Source: Algoriphagus sp. (GTDB lineage: Bacteria; Bacteroidota; Bacteroidia; Cytophagales; Cyclobacteriaceae). From it: a stretch of DNA of 39,754 nt. The stretch is taken from assembly GCA_024642365.1 (NCBI GenBank), contig JAHEBE010000003.1:1-39754 (forward strand). The letters run 5' to 3'. How positions within the stretch are numbered: the stretch's first letter is position 1; the number at the start of each line of letters is the position of its first letter. This document shows positions 1 to 8,066 of the stretch, one piece after another. The notes beneath the pieces were generated by a model. The model was not told the origin of the DNA. It did not search any database and worked only from the letters and a program-made list of their open reading frames with translations. A program made the translations under genes and the position numbers.

Positions 1-156
1 TGTCGCTTGAGTTTTGTAATCGGGATATTGTGGCAAAGAACTTACTCGAATATCTTCTTGATAGTTCGAATAGTTATTCTTACCCTCTGTAGTTGATTGA
101 TTGGTTTTGCAACCAACCAAAGCTACTCCAATTACAAGTCCCCAAAAGATTCTCAT
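1..156 (-). CDS. Small putative lipoprotein, partial (runs off left edge): MRIFWGLVIGVALVGCKTNQSTTEGKNNYSNYQEDIR...
   Basis: Minus-strand ATG at 154-156, open to window edge; hydrophobic signal followed by lipobox-like LVGC. Confidence 0.6.
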   Translation of the reverse strand, partial: MRIFWGLVIGVALVGCKTNQSTTEGKNNYSNYQEDIRVSSLPQYPDYKTQAT

Positions 157-163
157 GATTCGC

Positions 164-3100
164 TTAATTATCGATAATTACACAGTTTCCGTCCAGCACA
201 TCTTGCTCAATGCTTTTAAATTTTACGTCCGACTTGGTCGTTCCATTTGAATATTGAACTGTAACTCGGTCATTTCTGCCATAAGACTTTTCCGATTTCC
301 GAGGCGCAACTACTTGAGGTGCTGGTCTACCTCCGCTGGAAGCTGCAATCGCTGCCCGATTAGCCCGAGCCCCAGTATCCAATGTACTTCCTGCTTCTGC
401 TTTACTAGCTTGTCCTTGGCTTTCTACTTGTCTTCTTGGTTGAGCGGCATTGACTTGAGCGGGGTCCTGCTTTGGTAGGTCGGCACGAGTCACAAAAGAA
501 ACCATGTCTTCATTCAATTTTCCGATGAAGCGTTTAAACATTTCAAATGCCTCAAACTTATAGATCAAAAGTGGATCTTTCTGCTCATAGACTGCATTTT
601 GAACGGACTGCTTCAAGTCATCCATATCTCGAAGATGTTCTTTCCAGTTTTGATCGATGATCGCCAAGGTTACATTCTTTTCCAATGATCGAACTAGCTC
701 GCGTCCGCCGTTTGCAAGCATCGACTCCAAGTTCACAACTACTCCGATTTGCTTCAAGCCATCAGAAATTGGAACCATAATATCCTTAACCGTAGCGCCA
801 CGTTCCTCATGAACTTTTGTGAAGATCGGAAGCGCTGTTTCCATGATTCGATTATTCTTGCTCTGATAAGTCTCAAATGCCAACGTATAAAGCTCTCGCG
901 TTAAGGTATTGATATCCTTAGATTTAAGCTGATTTTCATTGATAGAAAAATCAACGCCAAGAGTACTGAAGGCATTCATTCGCAAGTTTTCTACATCTTC
1001 TGTGGACTTAGCCATATCGACCAAACTTTCAGAAACATCATAGATGATATTGAGAATATCAAGCTCAAGTCGTTCACCTTTTAGCGCATTTCTTCGACGC
1101 TTATACACAACTTCTCGCTGCGAATTCATTACGTCATCGTATTCTAGGAGTCTTTTTCTAGTACCAAAGTTGTTTTCCTCCACTTTACGTTGCGCACGTT
1201 CAATGGACTTGGTGATCATGCTATGCTGGATCACTTCTCCTTCATCTAGCCCCATTCGATCCATCAACTTTGCGATTCGGTCCGAACCAAAAAGTCTCAT
1301 CAAACTATCTTCCAGCGAAACAAAGAACTGAGAAGAACCAACATCCCCTTGACGTCCAGATCGACCACGAAGCTGTCTATCCACTCGCCGAGACTCATGT
1401 CGCTCGGTACCGATGATAGCCAAACCTCCCGCTTTTTTAGATTCTGGGGAAAGCTTAATATCCGTACCCCGACCAGCCATGTTAGTTGCTATGGTAACTG
1501 TTCCGCTTTGACCTGCGGCTGCAACCACATCGGCTTCTCTCGCATGCTGCTTCGCATTCAATACTTGGTGCGGTATTTTCTTCAAGGTGAGCATTCTACT
1601 CAGTACTTCCGAGATTTCAACCGAAGTCGTTCCCACAAGTACCGGTCGGCCTAGCGCTACCAATTCATTGATCTCGTCCACTACTGCATTGAATTTCTCG
1701 CGGACGGTTTTATATACTTTGTCTTCTCGATCATCTCGCTGAATGACACGATTCGTAGGAATTACAACTACATCAAGTTTATAGATTTCCCAAAATTCTC
1801 CAGCTTCGGTTTCAGCTGTACCGGTCATACCAGAAAGCTTATGATACATTCTGAAATAATTCTGAAGCGTAATCGTCGCATAAGTCTGCGTGGCGTCCTC
1901 TACTTTTACATTTTCCTTCGCCTCGATGGCCTGGTGCAATCCATCCGAATAGCGACGTCCTTCCATCACACGACCCGTTTGCTCATCGACGATTTTTACT
2001 TTTCCATCTACCAAGATGTATTCTGTATCCCGCTCAAACATACAATATGCCTTGAGCAATTGGTTTACGGTATGAATACGCTGGGCTTTCACTCCGTAAT
2101 CTTTGATTGCTTCTTCTTTGCGAATTAGCTTTTCTTTGTCATCAATATCTTCTGCTTTTTCTAGATCTGCGATTACAATTCCAATATCCGGTAAGATGAA
2201 AAAATCTGGGTTTTCATTTTTTGCAGTCATGGTTTCAATTCCACGATCTGTTAAATCTACCACATTCGATTTCTCATCAATTGTAAACAAAAGCGGCTCA
2301 TCTGCCTCTGGCATGTTTCGCTTGTTATCCTGCAAATAAAAGTTTTCCGTCTTTTGAAGAATCACTCGAATCCCTGGTTCGGAAAGATATTTAATCAAGG
2401 GCTTGTATTTAGGCATCCCTCGGAATGCTCTAAAAAGGGCTAATCCTCCGTCTTTATCATCGCCATCCGCAATTAGCTTTTTTGCCGAGGTCAAAAAGCC
2501 CTGAATTAATTTTCGCTGCTCATCCACCAAAGTCGAAACTCGTGGCTTCATATCATCAAACTCATGGACGTCGCCTTTTGGAACCGGTCCTGAGATAATC
2601 AATGGCGTTCTCGCATCATCAATCAAAACAGAATCGACCTCATCAATCATTGCAAAATGATGCTTTCCTTGGACCAAATCGCCTGCTTCCCGAGCCATAT
2701 TATCTCTCAGGTAGTCAAAACCGAATTCATTATTAGTACCATAGACAATGTCACTTGCATAGGCCTTTTTTCTTCCGGCTGAGTTCGGCGTGTATTTGTC
2801 GATGCAATCCACTGTCAACCCGTGGAACTCAAAAAGTGGGGCATTCCATTCGGAATCTCGTTTGGCGAGGTAATCGTTTACGGTTACGATGTGAACACCT
2901 CTACCGGCTAAAGCATTGAGGTACGCAGGCAAAGTAGAAACCAAGGTTTTACCTTCACCTGTTGCCATTTCGGCGATTTTACCTTTGTGTAAAACCATAC
3001 CACCGATAAGCTGTACATCGTAATGAACCATGTCCCAGACTACTTCAGTGCCTGCCGCTAGCCATTTGTTATGCCAGATGGCATCTTCTCCTTGGATTTC

Positions 3101-3550
3101 AACATTCTTTTTGGTCGCCGCTATTTCTCGGTCACGCAAATTTGCCTTTACGGTCAAGCCTCCCAATTCTTTAAATCTTCTAGCCGTTTCTTTGACTACA
3201 GCAAAAGCTTTTGGAAGAACTTTTAAGAGAATTTCTTCCAGGGCCTCATCACGATCTTTTTCAATTTGATCGATTTGATTAAAAAGTTGATCCTTTTCAT
3301 GAATTGCTGTTGGTGGTAATTCCTCCACGCCGGCTTTTACACTTAAGATTTTATCATCAAAACTTTTCAAGTGCTCATTTATCTGAGCTTTAATTTCTTG
3401 AGTTTTTGCCCGAAGCATCTCATCACTTAGTGATTTCAACCCCTCAAACTCAAGGTTAATTTCTTTCACTAAGGGAGTCAATTCTTTGATATCTCTATCG
3501 GACTTGGTGCCAAATACTTTTGCTAGTCCTTTTGCTATATAATCTAACAT
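164..3550 (-). CDS. secA: Preprotein translocase subunit SecA
   Basis: 1128 aa; MATGEGKTLVSTLPAYLNAL, VHIVTVNDYLAKRDSEW, GTNNEFGFDYLRDNM, ATNMAGRGTDIKL, RQLRGRSGRQGD. Confidence 0.97.
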   Translation of the reverse strand: MLDYIAKGLAKVFGTKSDRDIKELTPLVKEINLEFEGLKSLSDEMLRAKTQEIKAQINEHLKSFDDKILSVKAGVEELPPTAIHEKDQLFNQIDQIEKDRDEALEEILLKVLPKAFAVVKETARRFKELGGLTVKANLRDREIAATKKNVEIQGEDAIWHNKWLAAGTEVVWDMVHYDVQLIGGMVLHKGKIAEMATGEGKTLVSTLPAYLNALAGRGVHIVTVNDYLAKRDSEWNAPLFEFHGLTVDCIDKYTPNSAGRKKAYASDIVYGTNNEFGFDYLRDNMAREAGDLVQGKHHFAMIDEVDSVLIDDARTPLIISGPVPKGDVHEFDDMKPRVSTLVDEQRKLIQGFLTSAKKLIADGDDKDGGLALFRAFRGMPKYKPLIKYLSEPGIRVILQKTENFYLQDNKRNMPEADEPLLFTIDEKSNVVDLTDRGIETMTAKNENPDFFILPDIGIVIADLEKAEDIDDKEKLIRKEEAIKDYGVKAQRIHTVNQLLKAYCMFERDTEYILVDGKVKIVDEQTGRVMEGRRYSDGLHQAIEAKENVKVEDATQTYATITLQNYFRMYHKLSGMTGTAETEAGEFWEIYKLDVVVIPTNRVIQRDDREDKVYKTVREKFNAVVDEINELVALGRPVLVGTTSVEISEVLSRMLTLKKIPHQVLNAKQHAREADVVAAAGQSGTVTIATNMAGRGTDIKLSPESKKAGGLAIIGTERHESRRVDRQLRGRSGRQGDVGSSQFFVSLEDSLMRLFGSDRIAKLMDRMGLDEGEVIQHSMITKSIERAQRKVEENNFGTRKRLLEYDDVMNSQREVVYKRRRNALKGERLELDILNIIYDVSESLVDMAKSTEDVENLRMNAFSTLGVDFSINENQLKSKDINTLTRELYTLAFETYQSKNNRIMETALPIFTKVHEERGATVKDIMVPISDGLKQIGVVVNLESMLANGGRELVRSLEKNVTLAIIDQNWKEHLRDMDDLKQSVQNAVYEQKDPLLIYKFEAFEMFKRFIGKLNEDMVSFVTRADLPKQDPAQVNAAQPRRQVESQGQASKAEAGSTLDTGARANRAAIAASSGGRPAPQVVAPRKSEKSYGRNDRVTVQYSNGTTKSDVKFKSIEQDVLDGNCVIIDN

Positions 3551-3652
3551 GATTGCTAATTGTAATTCTCAAATTGAGGGCTAAAATTAAGCCCTTTTTA
3601 TTATAATTGATAATGAAGCCACTAGTATTAAGCCGCTTCATTTATACCTTTT

Positions 3653-4444
3653 TTAGAAATTAATTTTCCCTTGAAACACCTGTTCGGCTGGACCGATCAG
3701 CCATATTTCTTTAAATGTTCCATCGGGATTAGAGTCAAACTTTACAGACAACTGGCCTCCTAACGTATTGATTTGGATATGTGCTTTGGGCTGATCTCCC
3801 GCAAAAGCCAAAGCCGCAGCAGTAACACCGGTTCCACACGAAAGTGTTTCGTCTTCTACGCCGCGTTCATAGGTCCGAACGAATAATTTGTTGTCACTGA
3901 GTTTCTCAACAAAATTGACATTGGTACCAGCTGGCGCATAGCCGGCATCGTATCGAATTTGTTTTCCTTCTTCATAAACAGGATAGTCGGATGCAGAAGC
4001 CACAAATCTAACATGATGCGGAGATCCAGTATTGACAAACTGATCCTCTCCATTTCTCTGAACTTTACCAGCATCGCCCATTTTCAAATGAACCAAACCC
4101 TCACGTATCATCGCTTCATGAGGACCATCAATCGCCAGAAATCGGGTTTCTTGTTTTATTATTCCTAGAAAAGACGAAAATGCCACAGCACATCGTGCAC
4201 CATTTCCACACATACTTTGGCTTCCATCTGCATTGAAATAAATCATTTCGAAGTCAAAATCAGGATGATTCCGAATAAGAATAAGGCCATCAGCCCCTAT
4301 TCCAAATCTTCGATCACAAAGTTTTGAAACCAAGGCCAAATTGGAATCATCGACTAAATCATTTCGATCGTCAATCATGATAAAATCATTTCCCGTTCCC
4401 TGGTATTTATAAAAGAGTCGTTCCATAGTTCTGTATGGCTCCAA
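3653..4444 (-). CDS. dapF: Diaminopimelate epimerase (likely start at internal Met, 4426)
   Basis: KYQGTGNDFIMID, MCGNGARC, SCGTGVTAAALA motifs. Confidence 0.95.
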   Translation of the reverse strand: MEPYRTMERLFYKYQGTGNDFIMIDDRNDLVDDSNLALVSKLCDRRFGIGADGLILIRNHPDFDFEMIYFNADGSQSMCGNGARCAVAFSSFLGIIKQETRFLAIDGPHEAMIREGLVHLKMGDAGKVQRNGEDQFVNTGSPHHVRFVASASDYPVYEEGKQIRYDAGYAPAGTNVNFVEKLSDNKLFVRTYERGVEDETLSCGTGVTAAALAFAGDQPKAHIQINTLGGQLSVKFDSNPDGTFKEIWLIGPAEQVFQGKINF

Positions 4445-4502
4445 GTAGACAAAAATCTATCCAAGCCAATTCATATACACAAACTTAACCATCTTGTCAT
4501 AA

Positions 4503-4523
4503 AATCAGACTTATTGTCTGATT
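4503..4523. promoter_or_regulatory. Perfect 8-bp inverted repeat AATCAGAC-TTATT-GTCTGATT in the divergent dapF/sod intergenic region
   Basis: Read directly from sequence; function unknown. Confidence 0.4.
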
Positions 4524-4595
4524 CTCAATTTCAAATCCAACGATTTAATAGTTAATTTCAACTTTATTTAAGTAGCAAAATTTAAAATTCAAACC

Positions 4596-5354
4596 ATGAA
4601 ACCTCTCGAAAACCCGATCTCCCGTCGTTCATTTTTAGCTAACGGCTCTAAAGCAAGCTTAGCCTTAGGTTTAGCCGGCACGGGCATTTTAAGCTCAATG
4701 ACTGGGAGTGCAAATGCGAAAGAAAACAGAATACTTCCTACCGGATATACCCAAACTCCGTTAGCCTATAGCTATGATGCATTAGCCCCTCATATTGATG
4801 CCATGACCATGGAAATTCATTATACCAAACATGCTGCTGGATATGCTAAAAATCTCGGGGACGCGATTACTGAGGAAAAAGTAGCGATGAATACGCCCCT
4901 CGAAGATGTTCTCGCAAAAATTTCTGGGTACTCTACCAAAATGAGAAATAATGGTGGGGGACATTACAATCATGAGCTTTTCTGGAAATTAATGAGTCCT
5001 AACGGCGGAGGAAAGCCAGAAGGCGCACTAGCGGATGCAATTAACGCTTCTTTCGGAAGCTATGATGCTTTTGTAACAGCATTTGAAAATGCTGCAAAAA
5101 CCCGTTTTGGTTCAGGGTGGGCCTGGTTAGTCGTTGGTGAAAACAAAAAATTGGCTGTTGGTTCTACAGCAAATCAGGATAATCCATTGATGGACCTATC
5201 TGATTTCAAAGGCGTTCCGCTACTTGGATTGGATGTTTGGGAACATGCCTATTACCTAAATTACCAAAACAAACGCCCTGATTATGTTAGCGCATTTTGG
5301 AATGTTTTAGACTGGAAGGTTGTCGCTCAGCGATTTGCGGATGCTTCTCGATAA
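4596..5354 (+). CDS. Fe/Mn superoxide dismutase with Tat-type signal peptide
   Basis: SRRSFLANGSKASLALGLAGTGILSS twin-arginine leader; HYTKHAAGYAKNLN-like region, GGHYNHELFWKLM, GSGWAWLV, LLGLDVWEHAYYLNYQNKRPDYV. Confidence 0.93.
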   Translation: MKPLENPISRRSFLANGSKASLALGLAGTGILSSMTGSANAKENRILPTGYTQTPLAYSYDALAPHIDAMTMEIHYTKHAAGYAKNLGDAITEEKVAMNTPLEDVLAKISGYSTKMRNNGGGHYNHELFWKLMSPNGGGKPEGALADAINASFGSYDAFVTAFENAAKTRFGSGWAWLVVGENKKLAVGSTANQDNPLMDLSDFKGVPLLGLDVWEHAYYLNYQNKRPDYVSAFWNVLDWKVVAQRFADASR

Positions 5355-5374
5355 AAATCATCACATTCAATAAT

Positions 5375-5401
5375 AAAAAGGCCGGAATTTCCGGTCTTTT
5401 T
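5375..5401 (+). terminator. Rho-independent terminator after superoxide dismutase
   Basis: AAAAAGGCCGGAA/TTTCCGGTCTTTTT hairpin with T-tract. Confidence 0.75.
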
Positions 5402-5432
5402 CATTTATTTCAAGCATTCAATAAAACAAGCT

Positions 5433-5900
5433 ATGCAAGATCCAAAGTCACTTACTTCAGTCGCACTATTTCACGAAACATTTAAACACCCTGTTTTAAA
5501 GTCTCCTACAATTCCTTCTGAAACAAGGTGCAATTTGCGGGTTTCTCTACTTGCAGAAGAATTGAAAGAGTTGGAGGAGGCGATCGAAAATAAAGATCTC
5601 GTGGAAATTGCTGATGCCCTTTGTGATCTTCAGTATGTGCTTTCTGGAGCAATTCTTGAATTTGGATTAGGAGAAAAATTCAAATCTCTTTTTGACGAGG
5701 TTCAGCGTTCAAATATGAGCAAGGCCTGTGAAAATGAGGAAGAAGCCAAAGCCACAGTGGCGCATTATGAATCTAAAGGAACTACTTCTTTTTACGAAAA
5801 GGAAGGCGATTTATACTTGGTTTTTCGAGAAGGAGATCACAAAACCTTGAAATCAGTGAACTATTCACCAGCAGATTTGAAGGGTATTTTAGAAAAATAA
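5433..5900 (+). CDS. MazG-like / phosphoribosyl-ATP pyrophosphohydrolase-like NTP pyrophosphohydrolase
   Basis: LLAEELKELEEAIENKDLVEIADALCDLQYVLSG: EExxE...ExxD metal-binding pattern of the all-alpha NTP-PPase superfamily. Confidence 0.8.
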   Translation: MQDPKSLTSVALFHETFKHPVLKSPTIPSETRCNLRVSLLAEELKELEEAIENKDLVEIADALCDLQYVLSGAILEFGLGEKFKSLFDEVQRSNMSKACENEEEAKATVAHYESKGTTSFYEKEGDLYLVFREGDHKTLKSVNYSPADLKGILEK

Positions 5901-6755
5901 TTAGGAGGTCTTTAAGGGAGTTCCTTGATGGTTTTTTAATTCCACAATCTTTGACGGTAAATTAAATCCAGCTCCTTCTAAGGCTAGCAATACTTCCAAA
6001 ATAGCATTGCTATTTACATCCAAATCTGACATCCCTCGATCGAAGGTGTCCACCCAATAAGTAACTTGTAAGTTTAGGGTGCTTTCAGCCAAGCTGGATA
6101 CCCAGACGTTTGGTCCTTTGTTGCCACCAAGTACGCCACGTACTTTTGGAAGCGTCTTTGCTATTAATTCTATGGCGGCTTTATAATTGGACCCATAGTC
6201 CAGCCCTACTATAAAATCATATCGCAAGAACCCATCAATGGTAAAATTCACAAGTGGGTTTTTGATTATCGTTGCGTTTGGGATAAAGACATCTTTTCCA
6301 TCTGCGGTTTTGATCTGGGTGTCCCGAAGATTAAGCGAAAGTATTTGTCCCCGCATTCCATTGATATCGACGATATCTCCGATTCGAAAAGGCCGCTTGA
6401 AAGCAAGCAGAATTCCCGCAAGGAAATTTTCCCCTATATCTTTTAGAGCGAAACCAATAATAAAGGCTGAGATTCCCGCACCGGTTAATAATCCAGATAC
6501 AACTCCGGTCAGTCCAATGATTTTAAAAATCAAGAGCAATCCAACCAAAATCACCAAGGTTTTTAAAATCGTGGCAAGAAAATTTGCCAATAGTGGATCA
6601 TCCATTCGGATAGAAAGTCGTCTGCTAAGAATGGTTTTAGACTTTCTTCCAAGGAAAACGAAGATGATGAGGACCGCAACAGATACTCCAATCAAGATTA
6701 AACTATGCCTAATCGTTTCCCAATCAGTTTCAAAAAATTTTAACACTTCTTCCAT
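5901..6755 (-). CDS. Small-conductance mechanosensitive channel (MscS family), 284 aa from MEEVLKFF
   Basis: GAGISAFIIGFALKDIGENFLAGILLAFKRPFRIGDIV; the 325-aa ORF start lies inside the tRNA-Leu gene, so start moved to the Met at 6755. Confidence 0.9.
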   Translation of the reverse strand: MEEVLKFFETDWETIRHSLILIGVSVAVLIIFVFLGRKSKTILSRRLSIRMDDPLLANFLATILKTLVILVGLLLIFKIIGLTGVVSGLLTGAGISAFIIGFALKDIGENFLAGILLAFKRPFRIGDIVDINGMRGQILSLNLRDTQIKTADGKDVFIPNATIIKNPLVNFTIDGFLRYDFIVGLDYGSNYKAAIELIAKTLPKVRGVLGGNKGPNVWVSSLAESTLNLQVTYWVDTFDRGMSDLDVNSNAILEVLLALEGAGFNLPSKIVELKNHQGTPLKTS

Positions 6756-6820
6756 AAGTTGGAATTTAAGAAAAAATAGGTGCTTTTGCTTTTTGATAGA
6801 AGAGGAAATGAAAAAGGAAT

Positions 6821-6850
6821 AAAAAAAGCCCCGTATTTCTACGAGGCTTT
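6821..6850 (-). terminator. Rho-independent terminator after tRNA-Leu
   Basis: Minus strand AAAGCCTCGT-AGAAAT-ACGGGGCTTTTTTT. Confidence 0.75.
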
Positions 6851-6851
6851 G

Positions 6852-6935
6852 TACCAGGAGCGGGAATCGAACCCGCACGGGATTGCTCCCACAAGATTTT
6901 AAGTCTTGCGTGTCTACCTATTCCACCATCCCGGC
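6852..6935 (-). tRNA. tRNA-Leu(TAA)
   Basis: Minus strand GCCGGGATGGTGGAATAGGTAGACACGCAAGACTTAAAATCTTG...GGTTCGATTCCCGCTCCTGGTA; 7-nt loop CTTAAAA with anticodon TAA; long variable arm. Confidence 0.96.
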
Positions 6936-6976
6936 TTCACTTCGACTTGACGAAGCTACTTATTGACCGAAACAAG

Positions 6977-7002
6977 AAAGCCCTTGAATCAAGGGCTTTT
7001 TT
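6977..7002 (-). terminator. Hairpin with A/T flanks between the two tRNA genes
   Basis: AAAGCCCTTGAATCAAGGGCTTTTTT; long T-run is on + strand, weaker T-rich tail on minus. Confidence 0.5.
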
Positions 7003-7003
7003 G

Positions 7004-7076
<73 letters not shown>

Positions 7077-7213
7077 TTTTCAAACCTAGAACGTGATCTA
7101 AGCGTATTGTGGATGCAAAGGTAAGCTTCCGAAATAAAATTACAAGAATTCAGACCTTAATTTTTTATTGCCATGTGGCAAAACTAGCCTTAAAGCTGAT
7201 ATTCAGGCTTCTA

Positions 7214-8011
7214 TCAAAAGTCATAAGTAGCGAGTATTTTAATCATCTCGCCCACATTTCTGGCTTTTAGTTTCTTTAAAATGTTTTTTCGATGCGTACC
7301 AACTGTATTAATCGAAATATTTTGAAGCTCGCCGATTTCTTTTGACTCCTTCCCATCAAGAATCATTTTCGCGATTTCTTTTTCTTTTTTGGTCAGTTTT
7401 ATAGATCGCTTTTCAGGAGATTCTTTACTTACAAAAGCTCTTGTACCATCCTCTTTCTGATAGGAATAATTCCAATCATAGGACTTAATAGAAGGAGGGG
7501 TTGAAAGTTGCAATATCACATGGAGGTCGACAGCAAAGTTTCCTTGGGAGTCTATAATAAAAGGTTTTACTCTACCTGTTACCCAAATTATTTCCTGAGT
7601 AACCCGGTGAATCCATCGTGTAGTATAGGTAAATTCATAGGTATACCGTTCGGAAATTGTGAGGCTGTGAAATGAGTCAAATACAATTTTTTGAAAGCGA
7701 AATAATTCCTCTCGATCCTCGGGATGAATCATTGAGAAAGATGCTTCCATCCCTTTCTCTCTAAAAATCGATTCTGGGTACCCAGTAACTGATTCTACCT
7801 CCCCAGTAAAAAACGCCAAGCCTAAATTTCTATAATCAAAGCAAGCAATGATAAAACCCTCTCGCATGCCGATGTTTTTACTTAATGATTCCAGCTCAGT
7901 TAACATTCGAGCTTCATCTGGGTGATCCTTAAACTCTTGCTCCTGCCATTCCTTAAAAAACTTCGAATATTTGTCCTGCTTCCTGAGGTTTTTCAGAAGT
8001 ACTTTATCCAT
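7214..8011 (-). CDS. PAS-like sensor / LuxR-type HTH transcriptional regulator
   Basis: C-terminal LTKKEKEIAKMILDGKESKEIGELQNISINTVGTHRKNILKKLKARN (GerE/LuxR HTH); N-terminal PAS-like region (FREKGMEASFSMIHPEDREELF). Confidence 0.85.
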   Translation of the reverse strand: MDKVLLKNLRKQDKYSKFFKEWQEQEFKDHPDEARMLTELESLSKNIGMREGFIIACFDYRNLGLAFFTGEVESVTGYPESIFREKGMEASFSMIHPEDREELFRFQKIVFDSFHSLTISERYTYEFTYTTRWIHRVTQEIIWVTGRVKPFIIDSQGNFAVDLHVILQLSTPPSIKSYDWNYSYQKEDGTRAFVSKESPEKRSIKLTKKEKEIAKMILDGKESKEIGELQNISINTVGTHRKNILKKLKARNVGEMIKILATYDF

Positions 8012-8066
8012 AAAAATTTTCGGTTTCGGTTTTTAAATCAATTAAAGATACATAAAATCAAATAAT

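Noticed and set aside
3577-3602. Small AGGGCT/AGCCC hairpin with T-run between dapF and secA
   Set aside because: T-run is on the plus strand while both genes are on minus; cannot be assigned as a terminator with confidence.
6238-6822. 194-aa ORF antisense to mscS
   Set aside because: Shadow ORF; low-complexity Ile/Lys/Pro/Ser composition, no recognisable domain.
6756-6878. N-terminal 41-aa extension of the MscS ORF (MRVRFPLLVQSLVEIRGFF...)
   Set aside because: It is translated from the tRNA-Leu 3' end and its terminator; the real start is MEEVLKFF at 6755.
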